A stretch of DNA of 64,000 nucleotides from Cycas panzhihuaensis (Eukaryota > Cycadophyta). Every line of letters starts with the position of its first letter. Within the stretch, counting starts at the first letter, position 1. The stretch lies in assembly GCA_023213395.1 (NCBI GenBank), contig CM041465.1:4774001-4838000 (forward strand), read 5' to 3'. The notes under the pieces are model-generated. The model saw nothing but the letters and a program-made list of their open reading frames with translations, did not search any database and was not told where the DNA came from. Positions 44,454 to 55,632 of this stretch are shown here, one piece after another. Both the position numbers and the translations under genes were made by a program.

Positions 44454-45523
44454 CTACTTATTCTGGAGTTTTACATTTTTAATTTCTGGTATAATCGTCA
44501 TTAAGTTGGTAGCTTTAGCCTTCCCTTTACAATCCTTCGTCTTATGGTCACTTGGGCCGCAGTTGTTACATCTGACTGTTACATTCGTATTCCTGTTTAG
44601 TTGGGCATTCTGACTTCCAGTGCCCAAATTGCAAACAGATGAGGCATCTACCCATTGGTGGTTTCTTTCTCGAGGGCTCTTGTGTGCCCCTCGTTGTATA
44701 AACATTTCGACGTGGGTTGCCTCCCCTTCCCCTACCTCGTCCTCTGTAGGCTTTCCCTCTGGGATTATAGAAGCAATCCTTAGTCGTATGCGTATCTACA
44801 TCGCATATGTGGCACCATCTGTCATGTTGGTGCAACGCACTATTTCTTAGATTCAGTTCACATTCTTTAGTTGTACGTGAATTCTCTTCACAAATATGGC
44901 ACCATTTGGTTACCCTCCCAGCATGGTCTTTCTTTTTCGTCGTTTCTTCTTCTTCCCTGTTATTTCTGATTTTTAGCATGGCCACTTCCTTTCTTAAGGC
45001 TTCTAATTCTGATTCCTCTTCTGCTATCCCTACCTGGCAGAAGGGTCGATTATACTGATTTTGCTTGAGTTCCCTAATCTCCTCTTGTAATCTTAATAAT
45101 AAGGAGTCTTGTCCTCCTGCCTGTGCATCCATCTCCATTTCAAAATCCAATGCTAGATCTTGGGCATTTTTAAACGATTTCAACGGATGGGCATGCATCA
45201 TGGCTCTCAATTTTTCATTCAATCCTCTCACAAAATAGTTTTTCATGTTGTGATCAGTTATCGTTTCGTTAATCATACTGGCCGCAATGATTTTCATTCT
45301 GCTGATGTAGGTTAGCTTGATTCTCCGGCCTTTGTTTAATTTCCCTCAAGGCGATTTCCACTGCTTCGTTACTACGAAACTTCTGAAATCTTTCCTCGAA
45401 GGATTTCTTGATCTTTGCCCATGACTCATTCTTGTTCATTTCTTTATACCATGCCAATGGTACTCCCCTCAGTGTACAGGCGAATCTAGCTTCGATCTCA
45501 TCCTCGTCTGTAATCTTTTTCAC
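44454..45523 (-). pseudogene. gag: A2 gag capsid and nucleocapsid, four intact zinc knuckles
   Basis: 45269-45523 has CTLRGVPLAWYKEMNKNESW and KKSFEERFQKF (Retrotrans_gag). 44566-45297 has NMKNYFVRGLNEKLRAMMH, a helical tail and knuckles CHICEENSRTTKEC, CHICDVDTHTTKDC and CLICLQFGHWKSEC. 44454-44705 has the fourth, CNNCGPSDHKTKDC. Frame breaks near 45280 and 44590 only. Confidence 0.88.
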
Positions 45524-45561
45524 ATCAATCAGACTCTGAAAGAGATATACGTGTTCTCAGA

Positions 45562-46265
45562 TCAAGTGTCGTTAAAAATCAACTTTCCAAAGTCTCTATA
45601 ATCATCCATTTTGGGGGATTGCAACGGTGTTCCACCCAGTGGTGATTTTTCTCTTCTCCCCTCCTTCGGGGATGCACTTGGAGTGCCTACTGCTATATTA
45701 TCCTTCCCAAATAACGGATTCTTAAATGGAGTTTTGATGTGTATAGGTTCCACTACACCTGGCACTTGTATAGTTAACGATGTCACTGTAATATATGATT
45801 GATCAGATCCCTTTTCTGATGAATCTTCAAAAAACTGTCTTGTGAGCTTATTTTCCCAATATGTCGAGGGACCTTCCTCCGCCTTCTTCTCGCTGTCACT
45901 TAGGTCCTTGATTTGTCCTCCACAGGTATACTTCCCTCTTCTAAGGTTTCTTGATGCTTTTCATCCACCTTTGGTTTTCCTTCAATTTCCAGGCTAAACA
46001 AATCATCTTTGATTAGGGCTGGTGTCAATACCATACGTTCGCCATTAGTTCCCTCTTCTTGTTTTTGAGGTGTCTGGGCTCCACTTGCCTCAGATCCTTC
46101 AACGGATTGTCCCTTAATCTCGTTGTTCTGCAAACTTAATCTCCTCGCCCTTTTGAGTTTTGATTCCTTCGACCATCTTAATGCCCTTTGTCTGCTGGTT
46201 TCCTTCTCTTTGGGTGAAGTATCCTTTTGTGGCTCTTCTGACCTTGAAGGCCTCTTAGGTGGCAT
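45562..46265 (-). pseudogene. gag: A2 gag N-terminal region
   Basis: Start at 46265, MPPKRPSRSEEPQKDTSPKE, 121 codons open to 45900, the best preserved N-terminus of the family. 45562-45786 (MTSLTIQVPGVVEPIHIKT ... DYRDFGKLIFNDT) continues in another frame. Confidence 0.85.
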
Positions 46266-46385
46266 TGGAAGGTCCCCTGGCTGTCGGTGGCTTAGTTACA
46301 GCCTGCCATCACGACGGCAGCCAGGGTCCTCTGCCCTTTACACATTCCTTTCCTTGAAACTCCTAGGCCCTGTCCCTCCTCAACG

Positions 46386-46404
46386 GACGTAGGCAACGGA
46401 ACCA
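46386..46404 (-). other. A2 primer binding site
   Basis: Sense TGGTTCCGTTGCCTACGTC next to the 5' LTR, identical to A1 at 649-667. Confidence 0.75.
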
Positions 46405-46405
46405 A

Positions 46406-47265
46406 TGTTGACTGGGGTTTGTTCCCACTGCGCTTGTGGGAACAGTGCACTTATCAAGGTTACACAGGCTATAGTCTAGTTAGGATACTGTCAACATGGT
46501 TATTCACATACATTCCACAGTTATTCCGTAATTGTATCACAATGGTACACATCGGCCGTAATCAACATATATTCAGACTTCATACTTCTAAACACGGAGA
46601 ATACGACTTTCCACGTAACTCTTCTTTTCATTAAGTAATAAGTTCAATTTACAGGTGGAATGCATTCCTATGCATTCCAAAGATACACTCTTCTTTTACA
46701 TTACATGCGTGCCGGATGGTACTTATCACTAAACACTGCTTCAATTGGTTGTCATGCGTGCTGACATCCGCACCATTGCGTACCCTTGATAGTCGGCTCT
46801 CACCCTCTGAGAGTATATAATAGGATTGAATCACTCGGCTCTCACCCTTGAATCGTCCTCAAAGCACCATTAAATATGTCCCTTTGATGCCTTTTGGATG
46901 AAAGGTTATGACCCAAAGTCATAGCCATACATTTTTGTCACCAAGGTACCCTTTCACTTTAACACTTGATTAAGTCTCCTTAATGGTGTCTTTTCTGATC
47001 CGTGCGATAAAATGCGTGCGTCAGCGACTCCCAGCTTCCACGGTCCCATCTTGTCATGTGTACATACATTGGTTAGTTCCCCTATTGGTACGTATCTGTA
47101 GTACATATCCGTTCGAGAATGCGCTTTGTCATACGCACCGAATCTGATTTCTTCACTTTGTTTACGCCTTGTGCGTACCTCTGTCTGATGCACTGCATTC
47201 CTTTGGTCAATACAAGCCTGTATTCCGTCTTCCTCAAGGCCTATGTGTCACAATATGTCCCAACA
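46406..47265 (-). repeat. A2 5' LTR
   Basis: 860 bp, pair of 41365-42224. Differences from its partner are clustered at 46510-46700, with several short replacements (see findings). Confidence 0.94.
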
Positions 47266-47270
47266 GTTTT

Positions 47271-47895
47271 CGACCAGTCCAGGCCTCCTCGAGTGTCATG
47301 CACGAAAGTGCAGAAGTTGAGCTGCGATTTGATAGATATGCAGCAGTATGAAGTGCTTCTGCCCAATATGCTAATGAAAGACCTTTAGCATACATCATAG
47401 CTTTTGCTCTACTGACCAAGGTTCTGTTCATCCTGTCTGCTACTGACCAACCGCAAGTTTAAATTCCTTAGACTTGTTCAAAGCTTTTGACTTATGTTTT
47501 AAAAAGTAGACCCACACTTTATGTGAGAAATCATCAATGAATGTCATGAAGAATGATGATCCTCCATGAGACTGAGTGGCCATTGGACCACAAATGTCAG
47601 AATGTACAAGTTATAGTGGATGTTGTGCTCGTCAGGCCTTACCTTTCTCAAAAGGTTCTCGATGTTGTTTCCCCATAAGGCATGATTCACAAAGGCAATT
47701 ACCCCCAGAGATTTTGGGTAAGCCATAAACCAAATTATGTCTGAACATCTCCCTGATGCTGTCAAGATTCAGATGTCCAAGTCTTTCATGCCACAGTTGA
47801 GTCTTATTTACAGAATGGGAGACATATGCATGAGAAGATCCAGATGTTGTTTCTATCTTGTAGAGGCCACGATCTTCATGACCAACTACAACTAT
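47271..47895 (-). pseudogene. int: D integrase N-terminal half
   Basis: WHERLGHLNLDSIREMFRHN and NCLCESCLMGKQHREPFEKG (zinc), then core pieces near 47540-47600 and MNRTLVSRAKAMMYAKGLSL at 47234-47431. A stretch with the second Asp (TDNGGE) between 47440 and 47470 is deleted. Interrupted downstream by A2. Confidence 0.85.
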
Positions 47896-48300
47896 CTGGT
47901 CGTCTTTATTCCTGATAATACATTTTCTATCTTTGAATAGCACACTCGTCTGCTGCTTATCAAGCTGACTAATAGAAAGCAAGTTTTTGGGCATTCCAAG
48001 AACTAGGAAAACATTTCCACAAGGAAATGTAGAATGCTGATCATGAGGTGTAATTTGTCCTACACCTGATATTTCAACAGTGGCATTGTCCCTAAATGTC
48101 ACTGTTTCTCCCTCACATTCTTGAAAATTTGACAATATGTTTGCATCACCTGTCATGTGACGTGATGCACCATAATCAATGATCCAAGTATTATTATTAT
48201 AGCTGCCACTATATGCAAAAAAGGTCATGTCACTTGGATCATGTTGTGCTGTGTGGCCTTGAAAACCACCACGATTTGTCCTTTGTTGTTGACCACCTTG
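47896..48300 (-). pseudogene. pro: D protease region
   Basis: TWIIDYGASRHMTGDANIL near 48175, with DSGA changed to DYGA. GVGQITPHDQHSTFPCGNVF and PKNLLSISQLDKQQTS follow in the same open frame (47632-48228). Confidence 0.85.
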
Positions 48301-49212
48301 ATATGCACCTCGAGTTGGTCTTTGTTGCTGCTGATGATGCTGATTCTATTGCTGTTGACGAAAATTCTGTTGACGTTGAATTTGTTGCTGTTGTGGTTGT
48401 TGCAAGTCATATTGACGTTTTCTGCAGTCAGGTTGAATGTGGCCAACTTTGCCACAATGGTGACAGACGACAGTCTTTGATTTTATGCTAAGACTGCCAA
48501 ATTGTTTCAGAAAATTCTGCATGGGCTGGAATTGCTGCTTGGATTTGAATTTCGCAGAGAAAGCACCAGATGTGCTCGCTTCATCTTGCCGCGAATAAAT
48601 TTCTTCTTCTTGCAACAATAAATGTTCGAACTCATTGAAAGTTAGAATGGCCAAAGTTCCATTTCAAAAAATGTCACAAATAAAGCCATTGTATTCTTTA
48701 GGCAAAAGATGAATTGTTGCAGTAACCAAGTCTTCATTTGTGACTAGTTTGCCAAGTATTGTCAGTTGATTACTAATAGCCTTAATTGAAGATAAATAGG
48801 CTGCCAATGGAGCAACATACTTCAGACTGAATAATTTTGCTTTATACGTAACAATTTATGCATCATCTTTCCATTCATACAATGAAACGACTATGTCCCA
48901 AACAATTTTTGAAGTTGAAGCAGATTCAATATTCTGATCAACATTATCACTAACTGACAGATGAATAAAAGCGAGTGCAACCTCATCTTTAACTTTGAAA
49001 GAAGCTAATGCAACAGGATCTGCTCGCATCAAATTTTGAGGATTAGCAGGATCAGTAGGATCATGAGTGGGCTCAGGTTTGGTGATTTCGCCTGATACAT
49101 AACCCCATAACTCATTCATAATCAACAAGCTTTTTGCTTGCTTCTTCGAAGTGAGATAGTTTTCAGCACCTGTCAATTTAATGGTGTTTGCATTTAGCAT
49201 CTGAGTCGCCAT
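48301..49212 (-). pseudogene. gag: D gag capsid and zinc knuckle
   Basis: Start at 49212, MATQMLNANTIKLTGAENYL, in an 119-codon open stretch to 48856. LFSLKYVAPLAAYLSSIKAI follows after a stop, and 48346-48654 has FNEFEHLLLQEEEIYSRQDE and the knuckle CHHCGKVGHIQPDC, then a Gln-rich tail. Two or three stops only. Copia capsid. Confidence 0.88.
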
Positions 49213-51644
49213 CTTGATTGCAGTACCAGATGAAACTTGGAAACCTTTGAGTTCACGCCGCTTAAGTTCCACTCAATATCCAACAAGAAATCAGTACGAG
49301 ACTGAAAATTTTGTGGACGAAATGGAGGGCTTGGCTCGCAAGTTTGTTCAACCTGATAGCAAGATCACCCTTGGCCAAGTTATCAGCACTTTGAGGCAGA
49401 GTATAAACTCTTTTCAAGCCTCCCCACTTAAGTGTTTCTAATAAAATAAAGTGGGTTGTTTTTAGTGCTGAAAAACGTGTGCTTGTAGGCCTGTTTGCTG
49501 CTAATAAACTTTGTCAGAAAAACTTCAAGTTATAATATCAAATGATGTAACTGAGTTCAAATAGCAATCTCATAAAGAGATAAACAGCAGCAAAAACACC
49601 ACAAATTAATGCCTTTAATAAACCAATAATGAAGCAAGTCCACCATGAACACCTGGGATCGAAAAAATGATCCCTACACACCAAAATTTTGCAACTTTTT
49701 ATTGATCTTTGCCCCCCTTTTTGTTGATGTTGATTCTCACTAAAAATGGGTCACCTCGCAGGGAGCCCAGTGAGAAAAAAAAGCCTTTAAATAACACAAT
49801 TTAAGGCTTAAAATAAGCAAAAAAATGTTGATGTTTCAAGCACCAAATTACACTTAGGACACTTGTTCAAAAAAGTGTGATTAACATACTTTGAAAGTCT
49901 TTAAAATTGATCACCTTTTAACTCAAAATTAACGACTTAACTTACTAAGGAACTTAATGTCATTAAAATGAATAAATTTTCAAAAGAAACATAATAAAAT
50001 CACTTTAGAATAGTGATTTTAAATTCAAAATAAAAATTGCAAATTTTTTTATAAGGTCAAGTGTGATTATCATACTAAAACAAAATGTTAAAGAGGCTCT
50101 TTTCCAAAGATGAAAGTTAAAAACAAAAGAACTTTAGAAAGTCTAAAGCTTTAAAAAGAAAAAAATTAATTTAGAATTTACTGAGTATATTCTAAATGTT
50201 ATAGGCCCATAGCTATAAACTATTAGGGAAGATCGAAAAAAAAAAAAAAATTATCGTTCTCGCGGGCGGCTGTGACGAACCAATGGGCGGATTTGCGGCT
50301 TACCAGGTAGGGGCGCCGTCGGAGGAGTACGTGGAGGCGGGAGCAGGTCCGGACAAGCGCAGGTCCGTTGTTTTGCACTGCATGGAGAGGCGCTAAACGG
50401 AGAAGCCACGAAGTTCGAACAGAGGAACCGCGAGAAAGAGGAGCAGGGGTCTAAAGCAAAGCCGCAGGTTGCAATAAGTCACATGGGAGGTCGCTTGGAG
50501 GTCCACGTCGCACAGGAGAATCAGCAGCGCCAGAGGTCACACGGACTGCAGTGTTAGAAACCACGAGGCCGCCAGAGATGTAAACGCAGGTAGCTCGAAG
50601 CCACGGTGAGTCACGCATGAGCAGTCGCATGAAGGGTGCCTGAGCTGCACACAGAGTTTGCCGTATAGACAGAGCCACGATGCACACTTTAGAATTGTTG
50701 TGCGCCTGGGTATCACATCCACGTGAGGACGGGAGCCATCAACCAAAGTCCACACAGTGAGGACAAATCACCAGTTGGTGTGTGCCACGCAGGAACGGTT
50801 TATCAGGGTGTAGATTGAGAAATGCAGGAGCTGGCAGAGCTTCTCAAGAGCAGACTGGGGCTTCTCAAGTCTGACAAGAAGCCACAATAAATTGTTCAAT
50901 AGCTTGTGGATTCACTTACTGAAGGCAAGTTGAGGAATGGCCATGAATCTAGTATTGACAGGAGTTATATGAGACAAACATTGTCTATGAGATTAGGTGC
51001 TACAACTCCATACAAAAAATTGTTATAAAATGACTCCAAGACAGATTTAATACAAATTCTCTTTTAATGAGAATAATTCAAGGTGAATCCCCTTTGTTAA
51101 GAATTTTTAACACTACAAAAAAAAACTCGGACAGCCACCACTTTTTCCTTTGAACCATCTCCTTTTTTTTTTTATTTTTAGGCAACAAGGGCAAATTTAA
51201 GACAAATTCTTAAAATATTTAATAATTTCAAGAATTATGTGTACATGACAATTTTTTTTAACACATAAATGAGGCCCCTCTTCTTAAAAAAAACTTCATA
51301 AAGTTGCTTGTTCACCAAACTTTGCCAACAAAATGCAAAGATTGCAACACAACTTTGATATTGTGTAAGAACACACGAAAATTAGCTCCAAATGTCCTGC
51401 AAATTTTAGTATCACCGTCCCATTTCCTTGGCCATCAAGATTAGTCCTCCAAAAATGCAAATATTCAACACTTTGCATCAAAGATTCTTAAAAAAATTTG
51501 CAAGTCACGAGTGTAAACAAAGTCCTTCAGCTTCAAACCTCAAGAAATTACTCCTTGCTCCAACTGGATCGCCTTCGTATGGCGAAGGTCGTCACTAGAT
51601 TTGGAGAAATTTGAAGCCAACAATCCGCTACTCAACATGTCGAA
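49213..51644 (-). other. D untranslated leader
   Basis: 2.4 kb, no credible gene. 50250-50800 is a GC- and CpG-rich block with overlapping short frames on the minus strand (50451-50755). The flanks are AT-rich and match the C leader. 51360-51440 matches C at 10375-10460. Confidence 0.75.
51572..51588 (-). promoter_or_regulatory. Conserved leader hairpin near D PBS
   Basis: CCTTCG-TATGG-CGAAGG, the same stem as in B at 18655-18671, about 60 nt from the PBS. Confidence 0.55.
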
Positions 51645-51656
51645 GCTCTAATACCA
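51645..51656 (-). other. D primer binding site
   Basis: Sense TGGTATTAGAGC, one change from the initiator-Met type TGGTATCAGAGC, three bases from the LTR. Confidence 0.85.
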
Positions 51657-51659
51657 AAT

Positions 51660-52195
51660 TGAAAGACGAAATGGAGCAGATACAGGTGTCAGAATCTATT
51701 GAGAAGCTAGAGAGGACATCGAAATATGAAGGACTATACACTTAGATTAAAGAAATGATGTAGTACAACACAAAAGATGACAGGGACGAGTATCGCACTT
51801 CAACTCAACCTATCATAAACACAAGTATGAAGGAAAATTCATCTCAACACTTCACCTACAAGAGACTCTTACAGCAGCATAACTCTTACTCAAAATACTA
51901 CATGCCAAAACATGAGAATAGGGCTCCTTATAAAGGAGTTTGGACGATCAGGATTTCTCCACATGTCATTGATCAACACTAAGAAACAAATCTGATTAGG
52001 ACTCTTCTATCTCCAAGGATAAGGATAGAGCCCACAAAAGTTGACTTCTCACAAGCACATGTGAGAAAAGTCACTACAAGACAAAAGACAATTTTATAAT
52101 CAAACAAATGAACACTTTAGGATAAAGGGCCTAAAGTGACAAAAATATTAATACCCAAGGTCAAGACTTAATGCTTAGGAATGAAGGTTCTAACA
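51660..52195 (-). repeat. D 5' LTR
   Basis: 536 bp, sense TGTTAGAACC...GTCTTTCA, pair of 38736-39268 with few differences. Confidence 0.92.
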
Positions 52196-52790
52196 CTAAC
52201 GCTTCGAAGTCGAGGGTCTTCAGTGTGCCAGATGACTGAAGATTTCCTAGCAAGTTCTTATAATCAGGAACGTGCAGACTTGACTGAATTAGGAAGGCCC
52301 AAGTTATGCATTGGGTCTTAAAATCCCTGTCAATGGCCTGTTTAATGGGGCAAAGATCATTGATGGTTTCATGTGCTCGCCCTTTCTGCATTCGCATCTT
52401 GTTCATCTTCAATACCATATGAACAAATTCCAAGTCTGATCGAGTATCGAAGTTTCTTTGGAAGACTTCGAGGACCTTGAAGGCAGTGTCGTGCTGCGTG
52501 TCATCGATTAAGTTGTGCAAGGAGTAATCTGTAACTAGCAAGATCCTTGCTCTGATCTTCTGGTCTTCAATGATCCACTGTCGTCGTTGCGGATTATTAA
52601 GTGGAGGAGCTGGAGATGTGCCACCACTCTATGGTGTGGTGTCGATAGCAGGTACTATCAGGGTTGACACCAAGTGGTCCAACCGGAGTCCCTCGTACTT
52701 GGTTGCGTTCTCGACTCCCGTGAACCATAGATCCCAGTTCTCCTTCCCCTTTAGTGTACAGTTTACATTCTGCTTGAAGTTGGTCGACAT
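52196..52790 (-). pseudogene. gag: F2 gag N-terminal half
   Basis: Start at 52790 (MSTNFKQNVNCTLKGKENWD). NATKYEGLRLDHLVSTL, then a stop near 52630. 52161-52541 has DTAFKVLEVFQRNFDTRSDL and HETINDLCPIKQAIDRDFKT and runs into the D LTR. It continues at 38735. Confidence 0.8.
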
Positions 52791-54855
52791 GGTGGTGTGA
52801 AAATATGAATAAGAGTGATATATATAAATGTGTATGAAAATACACTAAGTAGAAGAAGGTGGAATCACTGACACTTGTGATAAGTCTACCTGACGCAATA
52901 GGGAATAATGAAGTAATATAATGTAATATGTGGAAGCAAAGAGATCACAAATAAGTATGTAGTGTAAGTGATCTAATCAAGATAAGTGGGAAGGCCTATA
53001 TAGAAGGTGGCATGTGGGTGCACACAACTAATAACCAAAGTGATGTAGGATGTATAACAAACCCAAACCTCTAACTTGTGTCCAAAATAAGTGAGGCGTC
53101 GATGCCTAGGGGGGCTTATAGTATACATAAGTAAGGGCCTTCACCCACGATACCCGCATTATTCCTTGGTGATGAAATCCAAGTAAACGTGGAGCCCAGG
53201 TATTGTCAGTCCTCACCCCATTCACCAATGAGCAGCGATATACTCTTCAAAGAGAAGTACATGCACGTCCTACAGATGTAACGGATATTGGCCCTGCTAA
53301 ATTAATTATCTTAATTAAGGGTTTTTAGTTTTCCCGAATGGTTATCAAGATAATCCTTGATTGGAGGCTGTAGGTATGGCTAACATGTTCCTCCACCACT
53401 ATACTAGTTATGACCAGACCTAATATGAAACTCACACCTCCCTTAGGGCCCCGACTTCAGCCAACCTTGGTCTATTTCAACCAAGGTGAGTATGTGCACA
53501 AGTCAAGAACTAACGGTATAAAGTCGTCAAGATGAGTTGATTTTAAAGAAAGTGCTATTGTTCTCAAATGACATGTAAAAATAACTGAAAACTTAATGTA
53601 AATGCTCCACATAAGTGTTGTTGCCGTGTCCAAGTATAGTGATGACGCGTCCACCTAGTGCCCAAGTGGCACTCTATGTGCCAAAATGACGCTCAATGAG
53701 ATCTCCAAGTACAGGAAATCATTAAAATCATACACATATGATGAGCCAAATCATCGGATATTGCTCTGATCTAGATGATTGGCTAGTACAAAGGATTCAA
53801 GTGCCTTGTTCGTTTTACAAAATGGGCCAAAATAGGCCTCCAAAAGCCAAAAAGGCTAGAAATGTCTTAAAAAGAGCTCCTCTTACATATAATTTTTTTT
53901 TTGAAAAATCAAATTTTCAGCAAGCCAAGTCTATTATTGGGCAGACTGTACCGTCTATTGTACCGCTATATGACACAAATTTTAAAAAATTTTGAAAATT
54001 TTCAGATTTGTTGCTCTTCATCGGCACTTCACAAATATATAAAAAATTTTGAAAAATCTTATCAAAAATAGGCAAAAAAACCTGTTTTAGCTCGCGACCA
54101 AAATGTACTAGAAAACACAAAAACGCTCATAACTTTTCAACGGAGCGTCGGACTCATGCGAGACCTGTCCCAAATGATAGATCAAGACGAGGAGATCCGA
54201 AAACGTGTATTACAGTAGGAAAAAACTCCTCAGATTTTTTTTAATCTGACATTTTTAAATTTGGAAGGTGGCTGCATAAAACAGGTTGTTTGACCCCTTT
54301 AACCTCAAAATCTTGCGTCACTCCAGTAGACAAAAGTGCTTAGGAGGCCAAAATGCATCTACTGGTGAAATTTCGTCTGATTCTGAACACTTTGATTTTT
54401 TGACCGTAACGTTGTACAAAATTCCATACAGTTCGTACAACGTCCGTACAATTTGATTTTATACTTCGAAATCTGCTTCCGATCAATGAAAATCGTTGAT
54501 TTCTTCTTCTACAACCTATGAATCTGACTTTCACTGCAATAATGGGCAAAAAATAGGCTAAAAATACCATATTTGGGGCTCAAAAAGATGGCTGAAAATT
54601 GTTATAACATGAACAATTCTTGTGCTCTTTTAAGCTGCAAATAAGCTACTTTTAGGCAGCCACACTTCTTCCTCTTATTTGCAAAAATAAAATAGTACAA
54701 GAGTATACAAATTTGTACTAAAAACCTTCTAAAAAGAGCTTTAAAAATAGATTTTTTAAAAAATCTCAACTCTTCACTTCACATGAATAGTGAAGAATAG
54801 GAGAAAATAGCTTGCAATCTCCTTACAAGTGAGTGTGGCATTAGGATCCTCCCAA
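52791..54855 (-). other. F2 untranslated leader
   Basis: 2.1 kb, no gene seen. 53890-54800 has repeated AAAATTTTGAAAA-type AT runs and two TTGTAC-rich stretches. Frames here are short and phase-switching. Confidence 0.7.
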
Positions 54856-54869
54856 TGCCTCGGATACCA
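54856..54869 (-). other. F2 primer binding site
   Basis: Sense TGGTATCCGAGGC next to the LTR, two differences from the initiator-Met type. Confidence 0.75.
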
Positions 54870-54871
54870 CT

Positions 54872-55231
54872 TGTTGAGGGAATGGATCTAGGGATCTAGT
54901 GCACTAACACTACACAATGGCAAATAGTGGAGACAAGCACAATGTACTCAACAAGAGAAATGCTAATAGCTTGAGCTCAAAGAGGAGAAGTGTAGAATAT
55001 GATCACTCTCCATGTAATTTCATCTTATATAATGAGAATGCTCATTAGGGTTTGGAATTTAAGTTTTCTCTCCCAATGACATTCAAATGAGATTACATGA
55101 AATTACAATGAAATGAACTTTATGTCATTTCACTTAAGTGACATAAGCATAGTCACCTTATCCTAAAGTTACAAACATAAAAGTGACTTTATCTAATTCT
55201 AACTTTATGAAATGACCATGTGACATTAACA
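54872..55231 (-). repeat. F2 5' LTR (only copy)
   Basis: 360 bp, sense TGTTAATGTCACATGG...CCCTCAACA. Boundaries come from the PBS on one side and the resumption of E leader (TCGTC) on the other. Confidence 0.75.
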
Positions 55232-55353
55232 TCGTCACAAACTTGGTCTTCGATCGCCTTCAAAAAGCAAAGGTCATCATCAAGGGTTTGGAACCTCACT
55301 TTCAAACCTGAAACAGTCATAAAACTACTCCTTCAACAAGCTCTGATACCAAA
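55232..55353 (-). other. E leader end with hairpin remnant and PBS
   Basis: A decayed version of the B/D hairpin lies at 55257-55273, with CCTTCA and CAAAGG replacing CCTTCG and CGAAGG. The PBS TGGTATCAGAGC (sense) is at 55340-55351, a perfect initiator-Met site. Confidence 0.8.
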
Positions 55354-55632
55354 TGTTGAAGATAGCATTCAACCTTCACACCAATAGATGATGAGCAAAG
55401 CCCTCAGGATCTCATGAAGAGGAAGTTTGCTAGCATAAAGAGATGATTAACATCTACACCAAGCCGCTAAGAATATGAGCACCTAAGCAAGCATGAAACA
55501 AAATGAACTCAAGCACAAGATGAACACAAAATATAGAGTAGGAATTTGTCCTTACTCCAAAATAAGCAAGATTGACTTGGATTCAAACTAGCAGCATAAC
55601 AGTATAATACTCACTCACTTCAGGTGATACAT
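55354..55632 (-). repeat. E 5' LTR, part next to PBS
   Basis: Ends in sense ...CTTCAACA at 55354. Cut by H at 55632 and continued at 62733. 55628-55632 is the left H TSD. Confidence 0.82.

Larger units (their letters stand above)
41365..47265 (-). mobile_element. Unit A2: internally deleted gypsy element inside D integrase
   Basis: Same family as A1, opposite strand. 5901 bp with 860-bp LTRs at both ends. TSD GTTTC (41360-41364) / GTTTT (47266-47270); the C element at about 22000 shows the uninterrupted target. It has PBS, gag, PR and spacer, then jumps near 42920 to the integrase C-terminus. RT, RNase H, INT core and the 3' module of A1 are absent. Probably non-autonomous. Confidence 0.94.
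38736..52195 (-). mobile_element. Unit D: copia element, same family as C, interrupted by A2
   Basis: Own length about 7.6 kb plus the 5.9-kb A2 insert. LTRs 38736-39268 and 51660-52195. TSD CTAAA (38731-38735) / CTAAC (52196-52200). The F2 gag frame resumes across the site (FEALAEKF). It has a 2.4-kb leader and iMet-like PBS. Fewer stops than C. Confidence 0.92.
31699..55231 (-). mobile_element. Unit F2: copia element, 3' end lost, interrupted by G and D
   Basis: Own parts: 31699-34722, 38026-38735 and 52196-55231 (about 7.3 kb). It has LTR, PBS, long leader, gag, PR, INT, RT and the first half of RNase H. The 3' LTR is missing and replaced by F1. Its LTR (54872-55231) does not resemble that of F1. 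It is inserted in the E leader. Confidence 0.8.

Noticed and set aside
50451-50755. Overlapping Cys/Arg-rich minus-strand frames in the D leader
   Set aside because: Several phases are open over the same GC-rich block; not conserved in C.
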